A DNA stretch of 64,000 nt from an uncultured Collinsella sp. Its GTDB lineage: Bacteria > Actinomycetota > Coriobacteriia > Coriobacteriales > Coriobacteriaceae. The position numbers and the translations under genes are program-made. Location: positions 1 to 64,000 of the forward strand of contig CAAFQK010000040.1 of assembly GCA_900765115.1 (NCBI GenBank). The letters run 5' to 3'. The notes below the pieces were generated by a model that saw nothing but the letters and a program-made list of their open reading frames with translations, was not told the origin of the DNA and did not search any database. Of the stretch, positions 15,631 to 24,567 are shown piece after piece; the stretch's first letter is position 1, and each line of letters begins with the position of its first letter.

Positions 15631-16449
15631 ATGCCTCAGACTTACACTTTCGCCTCGTGGAACGTCAACGGCCTGCGCGCCGTGCTCAAAAAGGACCCGA
15701 GCTTTATCCAGATCGCGCAAGAACTCGACGTCGATATCCTGGCGCTGCAAGAGACCAAGCTGCAAGAAGGCCAGGTTGATATTGACCTGCCCGGCTATCG
15801 CCAAACCTGGAGCTACGCCGAGCGTAAAGGCTATTCAGGCACTGCGGTCTTTAGCCGCCAGGAACCGCTGCGCGTGCTGCACGCCGATGCGCTGCTGCCC
15901 TACGCCGGCGAGGGCGAGGCCGCCGAGCTCGTTGCCCAAGCCGCAACCGAGGGCCGCGTCTGTGCGCTCGAGTTCGACAAGTTTTGGTTTGTCGACGTCT
16001 ATACGCCCAACGCGCAAAATGAGCTCGCGCGCATCGACGTGCGTATGGCCTGGGACGATGCCTATCGCGGCTTTTTGGGCGCGCTTGAGCACGAAACCGG
16101 CAAGCCCGTCGTAACCTGCGGTGACTTTAACGTGGCGCACGAAGAGATCGACCTTAAGAACCCCAAGTCCAACCGCGGCAACGCAGGCTTTTCGGACGAA
16201 GAGCGCGGTAAGTTTACCGAGCTGCTCAACGCCGGCTTTACCGATACCTGGCGCACGGCTAATCCGGACGTTGAGGGCGTCTACAGCTGGTGGAGCTATC
16301 GCTTTAATGCCCGCAAGAACAACGCCGGCTGGCGCATCGACTACTTCCTGGTAAGCGACGCAATCGCCGCCAACGTTCGCGACACCGGCATCCGCGGCGA
16401 CATCTTCGGCAGCGACCACTGCCCCGTCACCCTCACGCTAGAACTCTAG
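15631..16449 (+). CDS. xthA: Exodeoxyribonuclease III (AP endonuclease family)
   Basis: This 272-residue exonuclease/endonuclease/phosphatase fold protein repairs abasic sites and removes 3' blocks. Diagnostic residues are in SWNVNGLRA (N), LQETKLQ (metal-binding E), VDVYTPNAQ (the family tyrosine region), CGDFNVAHEEIDL (D, N), GWRIDYFLVS and GSDHCPVTL (catalytic Asp-His). GAAAGGA precedes the ATG. It is divergent from the sirtuin gene, with 135 bases between them. Confidence 0.95.
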   Translation: MPQTYTFASWNVNGLRAVLKKDPSFIQIAQELDVDILALQETKLQEGQVDIDLPGYRQTWSYAERKGYSGTAVFSRQEPLRVLHADALLPYAGEGEAAELVAQAATEGRVCALEFDKFWFVDVYTPNAQNELARIDVRMAWDDAYRGFLGALEHETGKPVVTCGDFNVAHEEIDLKNPKSNRGNAGFSDEERGKFTELLNAGFTDTWRTANPDVEGVYSWWSYRFNARKNNAGWRIDYFLVSDAIAANVRDTGIRGDIFGSDHCPVTLTLEL

Positions 16450-16513
16450 CCCCAAGTAATTCCTGGGGGGACAGAGGAAAACAGATTATGTGGCCCCTCT
16501 CCCCCTATAAGGT

Positions 16514-16572
16514 GCGGTGGAATAGTTCCTGTTTGGGCAGCAAATAGCCAAAAACGAGAACTATTCCACCGC
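16514..16572. repeat. Inverted repeat GCGGTGGAATAGTTC
   Basis: Perfect 15-bp arms (16514-16528 and 16558-16572) surround a 29-base centre. It lies between the convergent exonuclease III and ECF S-component genes. It may serve as a bidirectional transcript end, but there is no U-tract. A GGGGGACAG stretch lies just upstream (~16466). Confidence 0.8.
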
Positions 16573-16598
16573 AAGTTCGTGAGGGAACGCGAAATGCC

Positions 16599-17312
16599 CT
16601 ACAGCCCGTATTTCACGACGACACGGTTAATGCGGCGACACCAGGGCTTGTACAGGGCGGCCAAGAACACGCAGGTCGCGAGGCCGTGTGTGATATCGAA
16701 CGGCACTGCCGTGGCAAGACGCGCCACGACGCCCGCCCACGTGAGCGGTTGTACAAAACCGATAATGTCGTACGCGTTGATCACCACGCCGTACAGCAGA
16801 CCCGAAGCAAAGCCGTACGCCATCAGCGCCGGCATGCGCACGGTTCCATCCGCACGGTCGAACGCACCGGCATGCGCCAGCGCACCGCCAACATAGCCAA
16901 CCAGGCCCCAGGCATACATCTGCCATGGCGTCCACATGCCCTGCCCAAAAAAGAAATTGCTGGTCAGTGCTGCCAACGCGCCGACCATGAAGCCGTTGCG
17001 ACGCCCGAGCGTCGCCCCGGCGATGATGGCGATGGCGCTCACGGGTTTAAAGTCGGGAATGGGGCCGAACAAGATGCGGCCCGCCGCCGCCAGCGCCGCC
17101 AGCACCAGCGTGGGCATAATCTGGCGCAGGCCCGGTCGCGACGCCTCGTAGCCTGCAAAGAACAGCGCAAGCACCAGCGCCACCACGACAAGCATGGCGA
17201 GCGCCGCCTGCTCAACGCCCGCCAGCAACGCCGTTGCCATCACCGCCGGCACCGCCAACAACAGCGGAATCTCCAGTTTTGTGAGTAAACGCGAGAAACG
17301 ACAGTCCGTCAT
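16599..17312 (-). CDS. ECF transporter S component (substrate-binding membrane protein), substrate unknown
   Basis: This 237-residue protein has about six predicted membrane helices and the hallmarks of energy-coupling-factor S components: GPIPDFKPVSAIAIIAGATLG, followed by GRRNGFMVGALAALTSNFFFGQG. The ATG at 17312 follows the ATPase stop after four bases. In ECF modules the S component binds the vitamin or metal and the fused ATPase and T component drive uptake. No riboswitch was recognised that would reveal the ligand. Confidence 0.8.
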   Translation of the reverse strand: MTDCRFSRLLTKLEIPLLLAVPAVMATALLAGVEQAALAMLVVVALVLALFFAGYEASRPGLRQIMPTLVLAALAAAGRILFGPIPDFKPVSAIAIIAGATLGRRNGFMVGALAALTSNFFFGQGMWTPWQMYAWGLVGYVGGALAHAGAFDRADGTVRMPALMAYGFASGLLYGVVINAYDIIGFVQPLTWAGVVARLATAVPFDITHGLATCVFLAALYKPWCRRINRVVVKYGL

Positions 17313-17316
17313 CCCA

Positions 17317-18960
17317 TCACGCCCTATAGAACACGTTGTCGGCAAAGAAGTCGGCCGGGGGCTCCACGCAGGCAATCTCGCCGTCAAACATCATGGCGAC
17401 GTCGTCGGCTACCTGCTCGGCAAAGTCCAAATCGTGCGTAGCCATGATGACGGTGCCGCCTGCCTGCGCGTGCTTGCGCAAAGCGCAGGCGATGATGCGG
17501 CGGCTCTCCAGGTCCAAGCCCTTCGTGGGCTCGTCAAGCAACAGCAGCTCCGGACCAATCAGCAGCAGCTTTGCCAACGCAAGCAGCTGGCGCTGACCGC
17601 CCGAAAGATCGTACGGGTGACGCGCCTCCAAGCCGTCCAGTCCCAGTTGCGCTGCACGCTCCCGCGCCAAGTTCTCGTCATATCCGCAGGTCGATGCCCA
17701 TTCCATCAGCTCGTCGCGCACCGTTTCGGCGACCAGCAATGCCTTGGGGTTCTGTGGCAACAGCGCCGCCGAGGCCGCTTCGCGCACCATGCGGCCGCGC
17801 TGCAGCTTGGCGGTCTTCGCCAGCACCGAGAGCATCGTCGACTTACCGCATCCGTTGCCGCCCACGATTGCATGCACCGCGCCAGCCGAAAACGAAGCAT
17901 CGAGCCCGCGCAGCACCCAGCCGGACGCTCGATCGTAGCGAAACCAGCCTTCCGACAGGGTGGTAGCCGACCCGCCGTGCATTTTTTGGAGTATTCTGCT
18001 TCCATCCGTGCGCGAGAAGGCTTCCGAGCCGTTCTCGAGCGACGTTTGCGCCACAAATTCGGACGATTTGTCCAATTCCGAACTTTTTTTCGCGCTCGAT
18101 ACGTCCCCGGGCGGCTCCAGAGAGCCCAAATTGTCCTCACGTCTGCTGAATACTCCTTTATTTGCACATCGGATGGCACCCCACCCCAACATGTCATCGG
18201 AAAACAGCGATTCTCGGCGTCCCAAAGAAGCCATATCCGTCACCTCGCGCACGCGACCGTCCTCAATCCGGTACGCACACGTCACGTATTCGAGCATTGG
18301 GCGCGGCTGATGCGTCGCCACAACAACCGTGCAGCCCAGCTCGCGATTCACACGAAACAGCGCGTGCAGGAAATTCTTCTCCGCAACCGGATCAAGCTGA
18401 GACGTGGGCTCGTCGAGCAGCAGCACGCGCGGGCGCAATGCCAGCACAGCCGCCAGCGACAGCAGCTGTTTGCGTCCGCCCGAAAGCGTATCGGTGTCGC
18501 GGTGGAGCCAATCTTCCAGCCCAAAGAAATAGCTGGTCTCAGCTACGCGACGACGCATCTCATCACGCGCTAGCCCCAAGTTTTCCAGGCCAAACGCCAT
18601 CTCGTGCCACACGGTTTCGCACACGATCTGGTTCTCGGGATCCTGGAACACATAGCCCACGCGCTCCGCCGATGCCCGCACATCCATGTCGGCGACGTTC
18701 TCGCCCAGCACGCGCGCATCGCCAGTGCGCTCGCCCGCCGGAGCGATCTCGGGTTTGAGCAGCGACAGCAGCGTCGACTTACCCGATCCGGTACCGCCAA
18801 CAAGCAGCGCAAACGCACCTTGGGGAACAGACCAGTCGAGCCCCTCGAGCACCGCAGCATCAGCATCGGGGTAGGCAAAGCTCAGGCTCCGCACCTCAAT
18901 CGCCGGCATATCCGGGCCGCACGCCGCGCCCGACACCGGGCCCCTATCCAACCGAGCCAT
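17317..18960 (-). CDS. ECF transporter ATPase, two ABC domains fused (EcfA-EcfA')
   Basis: This 547-residue protein has two ATP-binding cassettes. Domain 1 (~20-245) has Walker A GGTGSGKST, signature LSGGRKQ and Walker B LLLDEPTSQ. Domain 2 (~320-540) has GGNGCGKST, LSGGQRQ and LLLDEPTKG. A ~65-residue polar linker of low conservation joins them. Both sites look catalytically intact. The ATG overlaps the T-component stop (TGATG). It powers the ECF module encoded by the three-gene operon 19847 to 16599. Confidence 0.93.
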   Translation of the reverse strand: MARLDRGPVSGAACGPDMPAIEVRSLSFAYPDADAAVLEGLDWSVPQGAFALLVGGTGSGKSTLLSLLKPEIAPAGERTGDARVLGENVADMDVRASAERVGYVFQDPENQIVCETVWHEMAFGLENLGLARDEMRRRVAETSYFFGLEDWLHRDTDTLSGGRKQLLSLAAVLALRPRVLLLDEPTSQLDPVAEKNFLHALFRVNRELGCTVVVATHQPRPMLEYVTCAYRIEDGRVREVTDMASLGRRESLFSDDMLGWGAIRCANKGVFSRREDNLGSLEPPGDVSSAKKSSELDKSSEFVAQTSLENGSEAFSRTDGSRILQKMHGGSATTLSEGWFRYDRASGWVLRGLDASFSAGAVHAIVGGNGCGKSTMLSVLAKTAKLQRGRMVREAASAALLPQNPKALLVAETVRDELMEWASTCGYDENLARERAAQLGLDGLEARHPYDLSGGQRQLLALAKLLLIGPELLLLDEPTKGLDLESRRIIACALRKHAQAGGTVIMATHDLDFAEQVADDVAMMFDGEIACVEPPADFFADNVFYRA

Positions 18961-19847
18961 CAGCCAAACCTCCTCTCATCAATCGCGTGCAATGCGCAAG
19001 GCAGCATCATCCAGGCAGCGTACACGACATAGCCCAGCCACGGCGCCGGCACCGAGAGCTGCGGATAAAACGAATACTGCGTCGTCGCGGTCGCCGCCAC
19101 GGCCACCGCGGCGGCACCAAACAGCGCAAGCCCGACCAGCGCGGCAACGTCGCTGCGCCCCAGTCGATACCGCGCATACGTCGTACGACGCGTCGCGGCG
19201 CCCCACCCGCGCGAGCGCATCGCGTCCGCGCGCTCCAGCGAATCTTCCATGCCCCAGCCCATCAACACGCTCGACGCCCGCAGGCGCGATCGCACGGGAT
19301 CGGTGGGCGCGCGGCCCGGCACATCAATCGCATCCTGCACCGCCAGCACCGTACGACCGCGGCGCAAAAACTGCGGGATAAGCCTCATGCACATCGAGAT
19401 CATGAGCGCAATCACCGGTGCGGCATTGCCCAGCAGCGCGAGCACCTTGTCGTATTCGAGCATCGACGCCGCGGCCTCAAACCACAGCACGCTCGCCACA
19501 AACAGTCCGCCCATGCACAGGCCATATACCATGCTCTCCAGATACACCGTGCGCATACCAATACGGAACAGCTCCGTCGAGCCCGAGGCGTTAAACAGCG
19601 GATTGACCAGCGCGATAATCAAAATCACCGGCAGCTGCCAGCGAAGCGCCCCCAACGTGCGCGCAGCACCGCGCGTCGCAAGCCCGTACGCCAGCCCGCC
19701 CGCAAGCGACAGCACGATCAGCACCGGTTGCATCGAGAACATGGTGAGCCCCAGCGTCAGCACTATATAGAGTGCCGGCACAGCCGGATGCGACATCGAG
19801 AATGCCGCGACGGGCTCGCCGCCAAACTCCTCTCGTATGTTGTCCAC
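18960..19847 (-). CDS. ECF transporter transmembrane T component (EcfT)
   Basis: A multi-spanning protein of ~295 residues with the CbiQ/EcfT fold. The two coupling motifs are seen as RADAMRSRGWG (an A-R-G type box) and an upstream SLERADA helix, plus MRLIPQFLRRG before the cytoplasmic helices. The frame opens to 20018, but its first ~57 residues are Arg-rich and unlike the family. A GTG at 19847 (VDNIREEF) or the ATG at MSHPAV is more likely, so the start is uncertain. It is the first gene of the ECF operon, divergent from glmU. Confidence 0.82.
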   Translation of the reverse strand: MDNIREEFGGEPVAAFSMSHPAVPALYIVLTLGLTMFSMQPVLIVLSLAGGLAYGLATRGAARTLGALRWQLPVILIIALVNPLFNASGSTELFRIGMRTVYLESMVYGLCMGGLFVASVLWFEAAASMLEYDKVLALLGNAAPVIALMISMCMRLIPQFLRRGRTVLAVQDAIDVPGRAPTDPVRSRLRASSVLMGWGMEDSLERADAMRSRGWGAATRRTTYARYRLGRSDVAALVGLALFGAAAVAVAATATTQYSFYPQLSVPAPWLGYVVYAAWMMLPCALHAIDERRFG

Positions 19848-20047
19848 GGGCACCCCCGTCCCCTCGCTCAAACGACAGCTCCGCAGCACCGCCAACGCCG
19901 CACGCAAGCAGCGCAAACGCCACGCCGGCGGCGCAAGCCTCAACCGCCGCAAACCAATCGTTACGCGCTCATCATATGCCTGCGGTATCATATTGCGCCG
20001 TGTATCGTTTCCAAACACACGTCTCTAATAACGTAACAGGAGATCAC

Positions 20048-21460
20048 ATGGACGCAACCGCAATTATCCTCGCCGCCGGCGAGGGCACCCGCATGAAGTC
20101 GAACCACTGCAAGGTTTCGCACAAGATCCTGGGCAAGCCCATGGTCCAGTGGATCGTCGACGCTACCATCAAGGCCGGCTGCAGCCGCGTCGTGGTCGTC
20201 ATCGGCAGCCACGCCGACGAGATGCGCGCCCTGATCGACGGCGCCTACGCCAACAGCGCCACCAAAGTCGAGTGCGTTGAGCAGACCGAGCGCCTGGGCA
20301 CCGGTCACGCCGTGAAGGTCGCGCTCGAGGCCTGCGGCATCGCGCAAGGCCCCGTCGTGGTGCTCAACGGCGACCTGCCGCTCATCACCGCCGACACCGT
20401 CGCCAAGTTCGCGCAAACCGTCGCCACCGGCGAGCTCGCCTGCACCGTCATGACCATGACCCCGCCCGACCCCTTCGGCTACGGCCGCATCAAGCTGGGC
20501 GCCGATGGTCAGATCGAGCGTATCATCGAGCAGAAGGACTGCACGCCCGAGCAGGCCGCCACGTTGCTCGAGTGCAACGCCGGCTGCTACGCCTTTGACG
20601 GCGCGCAGCTCGCCGCCCACATTAACGAGATCGGCAACGACAACGCGCAGTCCGAGTACTACCTGCCCGACATGCTCGAAATCCTCAAGGGTCACGGCCA
20701 GGTGGTCTCCATCTTCCACTGCGACGACTACCGCGACGGCCTGGGCGTCAACAGCCGCATTCAGCTCGCGCAGCTCACCGCCATCGCGCGCGACCGCATC
20801 AACGAGCACTGGATGGCCGAGGGCGTCACGTTCATCGATCCCACGCAGGCCTGGATCGGTCCCGATGCCGTCATCGGCCGCGACACCGTCGTGTGGCCGC
20901 AGACGCACCTGATCGGCCACGTCACCGTGGGCGAGGAGTGCCAGCTCGGCCCCAACAGCCGCCTCACCGACACCACCGTCGGCAGCGGCTGCACCATCGA
21001 TGAAACCATCGCCGTCGAGGCCGTCATCGAGAACGGCGTCGACTGCGGCCCGCGCGCCTACCTGCGCCCGGGCACCCATATGCTCGACGGCTCCAAGGCC
21101 GGCACGCACGTGGAGATCAAGAAGTCCACGATCGGCGAGGGCTCTAAGGTGCCGCACCTGTCCTACATCGGCGACACCACCATGGGCTCCGGCGTCAACG
21201 TGGGCGCGGGCTCCATCACCTGCAACTACGACGGCGTGCACAAGCACAAGACCGTCATCGGCAAGGATGCCTTCATCGGCTCCGACACCATGATGGTCGC
21301 GCCCGCCCAGATTGGCGACGGCGCGCTCGTGGCCGCCGGCTCCGTCATCACCGAGCCGGTCCCGGCAGACGCACTTGGCCTGGGTCGTGCCCGCCAGATA
21401 AATATTGAGGGCTGGGCCGCCGATTATCGCCGCCGTCTGCACGAGGACGACGAGGTATAA
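20048..21460 (+). CDS. glmU: Bifunctional UDP-GlcNAc pyrophosphorylase / glucosamine-1-phosphate acetyltransferase
   Basis: This 470-residue enzyme makes UDP-N-acetylglucosamine for peptidoglycan. The N-terminal uridyltransferase has AAGEGTRMKS (signature GxGTRM), GTGHAV, NGDLPL and GYGRI. The C-terminal left-handed beta-helix has hexapeptide repeats and RPGTHM, VEIKKS, YIGD and NYDG, which hold the acetyltransferase residues. The ATG at 20048 is preceded by AGGAG at good spacing; the long upstream open frame is not coding. It is followed by a terminator and then prs, the usual neighbour. Confidence 0.97.
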   Translation: MDATAIILAAGEGTRMKSNHCKVSHKILGKPMVQWIVDATIKAGCSRVVVVIGSHADEMRALIDGAYANSATKVECVEQTERLGTGHAVKVALEACGIAQGPVVVLNGDLPLITADTVAKFAQTVATGELACTVMTMTPPDPFGYGRIKLGADGQIERIIEQKDCTPEQAATLLECNAGCYAFDGAQLAAHINEIGNDNAQSEYYLPDMLEILKGHGQVVSIFHCDDYRDGLGVNSRIQLAQLTAIARDRINEHWMAEGVTFIDPTQAWIGPDAVIGRDTVVWPQTHLIGHVTVGEECQLGPNSRLTDTTVGSGCTIDETIAVEAVIENGVDCGPRAYLRPGTHMLDGSKAGTHVEIKKSTIGEGSKVPHLSYIGDTTMGSGVNVGAGSITCNYDGVHKHKTVIGKDAFIGSDTMMVAPAQIGDGALVAAGSVITEPVPADALGLGRARQINIEGWAADYRRRLHEDDEV

Positions 21461-21477
21461 CGTTTTACCAAGCATCT

Positions 21478-21510
21478 AAGGAGCTGTTCCCATGGGGGCG
21501 GCTCCTTTTT
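21478..21510 (+). terminator. Intrinsic terminator after glmU
   Basis: AAGGAGC pairs with GCTCCTT across a loop containing CCCATGGGG, followed by TTTTT. Confidence 0.65.
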
Positions 21511-21651
21511 CTATCGTGACCTGCGCAACCGGATGAGTGGTCGGTTCGTGTCCGTTGACGGTAAAGACGTTATCAAGACCCGATTAACCCCGCCGCGCGG
21601 TTACAATGCAACAAGGCATCTATATGGCATTCGATATAAAGGAGAAGGGTA

Positions 21652-22638
21652 ATGCCGATTAATGATCCCGAGAAGTCGGAGAATATGCGCAAGTCCATCC
21701 GCGTGTATTCCGGTTCCTCCAACCGTCCCCTCGCTCAGAAGATCGCTGAGTACCTTGGGGTCGAGCTTTCGGGCCTTACGCTAAAGCAGTTCGCCAACGG
21801 TGAGATTTACGCCCGCTACGACGAGACCGTCCGCGGCGCCGACGTCTTCCTGATTCAGTCCGTGGCCGGCGGCAACGTCAACGACATGCTCATGGAGCTG
21901 CTCATCGCCACCGACGCTGCCAAGCGCGCATCCGCCCGCTCCATCACCGCCGTCATCACCCACTACGGCTATGCCCGCCAGGACCGCAAGGCCGGCCCGC
22001 GTGAGCCCATCACCGCCCGCCTCGTCGCCAACCTACTCGAGCGCGCCGGCGTCAACCGCATCATCACCCTCGACCTGCACCAGGGTCAGATCCAGGGCTT
22101 CTTCGATATCCCGGTCAACCACCTGTCCGCACTGCCGCTGTTTGGCCAGTACTACAACGCCATGAACTTCGACACCGACAACCTGGTTGTCGTCTCCCCC
22201 GACGTGGGTCGTGCCAAGGCCGCCAAGAAGCTGTCCGACATGCTCGGCTGCGACCTGGCCATCGCCCACAAGGGCCGTCCGCGCCACAACGCCGCCGAGG
22301 TCATGGGCATCATCGGTGACATCAAGGGCAAGACCTGCGTCATCAACGACGACATGATCGACACCGCGGGCACCCTGTGCGCCAACGTCAAGGAGCTCAA
22401 GGCTATGGGCGCTGGCGACATCTACGTCTGCGCCACCCACGGCATCTTCTCCGGTCCGGCCATCGGGCGCCTGAACGACGCCCCGATCGTCGAGTGCGTC
22501 GTCACCGACGCCATTCCCGTCGAGGTCGGCGGCAAGATCAAGACCATCTCGGTCGCCGAGGAGTTCGCTCAGGCCATCTCCGCCGTTTACCACGAGGAGC
22601 CCGTCTCCACGCTCGTCGGCGGCGACTTCGCGCTGTAG
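21652..22638 (+). CDS. prs: Ribose-phosphate pyrophosphokinase
   Basis: This 328-residue enzyme makes PRPP from ribose-5-phosphate and ATP for nucleotide, His and Trp synthesis. Seen: FANGEIYARYDETVRG (flexible loop region), the HYGYARQDRK ATP loop, the DLHQGQIQGFFDIP metal segment, and the PRPP-binding loop NDDMIDTAGT. AAAGGAG precedes the ATG at 21652; an internal ATG at MRKSIRVY is an alternative start ~11 residues in. It is transcribed alone after glmU and has a strong terminator. Confidence 0.96.
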   Translation: MPINDPEKSENMRKSIRVYSGSSNRPLAQKIAEYLGVELSGLTLKQFANGEIYARYDETVRGADVFLIQSVAGGNVNDMLMELLIATDAAKRASARSITAVITHYGYARQDRKAGPREPITARLVANLLERAGVNRIITLDLHQGQIQGFFDIPVNHLSALPLFGQYYNAMNFDTDNLVVVSPDVGRAKAAKKLSDMLGCDLAIAHKGRPRHNAAEVMGIIGDIKGKTCVINDDMIDTAGTLCANVKELKAMGAGDIYVCATHGIFSGPAIGRLNDAPIVECVVTDAIPVEVGGKIKTISVAEEFAQAISAVYHEEPVSTLVGGDFAL

Positions 22639-22671
22639 TCCAACGCGCATCGCATCATCTTTGATGCTTTT

Positions 22672-22703
22672 AAAGGGTCGGAAGCTCGCTTCCGGCCCTT
22701 TTT
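22672..22703 (+). terminator. Intrinsic terminator of prs
   Basis: AAAGGGTCGGAAGC pairs with GCTTCCGGCCCTTT and is followed by TTTTT, about 35 bases after the stop. Confidence 0.85.
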
Positions 22704-22725
22704 CTATCCCTCGCCAACCTTCCCT

Positions 22726-22924
22726 GGACAATTGGTTCAGATACGTATTTTTTAAAGCCCCAAAGGGCCTTCGGAGCCTTCTGAGCTCCCCGGCGGATGC
22801 CATGCCGCCCAAAGCTCATCGTTTTCGAGTACAACCGCCGCATATTTACCCTCAAATCACCCTCGAAGGCCCTTAGAAACGCCTCGAATGCCCGTCACCT
22901 TATACGTATCTGAACTAACTGTCC
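22726..22924. repeat. ~199-bp cassette bounded by inverted GGACAGTTAGTTCAGATACG motifs (copy 1)
   Basis: The left end (22726-22748, GGACAATTGGTTCAGATACG...) and right end (22899-22924, ...CGTATCTGAACTAACTGTCC) are inverted copies of a ~25-bp motif. The interior has no similarity to that of copy 2 at 24251-24452, although the two cassettes differ by only three bases in length. No open frame inside is credible. The size and ends recall a miniature transposable element, but only the ends are shared. The rest of the 22639-23088 gap holds the prs terminator and the promoter region of the next gene. Confidence 0.7.
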
Positions 22925-23088
22925 AGTAGCTATCGTCAACCTTCGCGGCAGAGCTCAATTTCCTGCAATCCCCTCAACCGATTCCACCGATTTCATAACA
23001 CCCAGCCGTTCATGGCGCACAGCGCCCCGCTGAGCGAAAAGAACGGTATGGCGGTCGCATTCTGCCGCCAACTTAGTACGTTATAGCT

Positions 23089-24216
23089 ATGACGACCGTG
23101 ATTTCACATTTCTCCGCCCTCCGCGCAATTCGTCGCGCACGACGGGCGTACTCTGCCCTACCCTGGGACTCCGTTGATAGTGAACAGCAAGCACAGGCCT
23201 TGGCTAGCTGCATTCCCAATAATGACGCGATAGACTTTGGCGCACTTTCGATACTCGACGCCTGGAATGAAGATGATTCCGAACTACTCGATCTTCTCGT
23301 TTCAAACGAAGACAACAGACGCCCCGACAAGCGACTTCTTCAGCATATTCTCTCCGCTCCGCTTCCTGAAGGTGCAATTATGCACGTCGAGGCCGACATC
23401 TACGCAACGTCTCCTGCCATGACAGCCATGCTTTGTTCCAAAAATGAATCAGTCGCCAAAACCTTGATGCTCCTTATGGAGCTGCTCGGAACCTACTCCC
23501 TTCCTCCCGGGGCAACATACCCCATTGCCTATGACGACATCTGGCCCAAGGGCGATGACTACGAAGCGATGGACGACCTCGATTGCCGGGGCGACCAGTC
23601 GGCGACCGAACAGCAGAACGAAACCCGCTACGAACAGGCACACTACAAATGCGAGCCCGCCACGACCATCGAAGAGCTCGAGGCGGTCGCACGCTTCGCC
23701 AAAAGTAGCTCATACACCTCGTTTCGCACGGCAGTCAAGCTCGCCCGACCCGGATCTGCATCCCCAGCCGAATCCCTAATGTTTGCCTTTCTCGGAGCGC
23801 CCATGCGCTTTGGCGGATTCGGATGTTGCAGCCTGCCCATGGGAGGCCTGCTACTCAACTATCGAATCGACTTCGACACTCTTGCGGTTAACATGTCCTC
23901 CGGCATCCCTTACGCCATCTGCGACCTATATTGCCCGGCCGCCGGAGTCGACAACGAATACAACGGAATTGGGCATGAGCTTCAAAACGCTCGCATCCAC
24001 GATGGCAATCGAAATAATGGCCTCAAGGCAATGGGCATCCACGTCCTGGTTATCAATCGCGACCAAATGAAAGACCTTGTTGCACTCGAAGCCTTCGCCC
24101 AAACGATGCATCGACTCGCAGGAGTCCGATTCCGATATCGCATCAAGGGCTATCGCAAGCGTCAGGCCGCTTGGCTCAACGCTCTGCGGGCCGGAATCGG
24201 CCTTGCGCCGGTCTAA
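23089..24216 (+). CDS. Uncharacterised protein with a possible VSR/DUF559-like endonuclease C-terminus
   Basis: I do not recognise a named family for the whole 375 residues. The C-terminal third reads CDLYCPAAGVDNEYNG (about residues 283-298), then HDGNRNNGLKAMGIHVLVIN. This order (Asp, then E-Y-x-G, then D-x-x-R-x-x-x-L-x-x-x-G and a beta strand) is that of VSR/DUF559-type PD-(D/E)xK nucleases. The N-terminal half is acidic and unrecognised. The gene stands alone between the two ~200-bp paired-motif cassettes, and base composition is more AT-rich than prs and pth. It could be a defence or mobile-element nuclease, or a fold relic. Confidence 0.55.
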   Translation: MTTVISHFSALRAIRRARRAYSALPWDSVDSEQQAQALASCIPNNDAIDFGALSILDAWNEDDSELLDLLVSNEDNRRPDKRLLQHILSAPLPEGAIMHVEADIYATSPAMTAMLCSKNESVAKTLMLLMELLGTYSLPPGATYPIAYDDIWPKGDDYEAMDDLDCRGDQSATEQQNETRYEQAHYKCEPATTIEELEAVARFAKSSSYTSFRTAVKLARPGSASPAESLMFAFLGAPMRFGGFGCCSLPMGGLLLNYRIDFDTLAVNMSSGIPYAICDLYCPAAGVDNEYNGIGHELQNARIHDGNRNNGLKAMGIHVLVINRDQMKDLVALEAFAQTMHRLAGVRFRYRIKGYRKRQAAWLNALRAGIGLAPV

Positions 24217-24250
24217 ACGGCGAATCACCCGTGCGCCGTCGAACAGGGCT

Positions 24251-24452
24251 GGACAGTTAGTTCAAATACGTATAAATAGACACATTGAATTAGGCTGTTT
24301 TGCAGCTATCTCTATACCATTCGCCCTATTTGAAAGCGGGGTAGACTTCAAAACAGCGTCATATGGACTAACTAAAGTTCCAAAACAACGTATCGGCATT
24401 GAATTGAGCAATTCGAGTCCTCAGAACTTATACGTATCTGAACTAACTGTCC
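24251..24452. repeat. ~202-bp cassette bounded by inverted GGACAGTTAGTTCAGATACG motifs (copy 2)
   Basis: The left end (24251-24275, GGACAGTTAGTTCAAATACG...) and right end (24427-24452, ...CGTATCTGAACTAACTGTCC) are inverted copies of the motif seen at 22726-22924. The right-hand 26 bp is identical in both cassettes. The interior is AT-rich and differs from copy 1. It fills most of the gap between the nuclease-like gene and pth. Confidence 0.7.
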
Positions 24453-24567
24453 ACCTCGGATTTTGACGGCCGTCCAAACGCCCCCAAACAACCTCAATTG
24501 CCCTCCATTTGACAGCGGCAACAGGGTCGCTCACCATAGCAGGCGACAAATCAACGAAAGGATGAAC

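Noticed and set aside
16599..20018. Riboswitch upstream of the ECF operon or glmU/prs
   Set aside because: No conserved vitamin, cobalamin or glmS-like core could be recognised by eye in 19848-20047 or 21511-21651.
19988..21475. 495-residue minus-strand open frame
   Set aside because: Antisense to glmU, whose motifs are complete.
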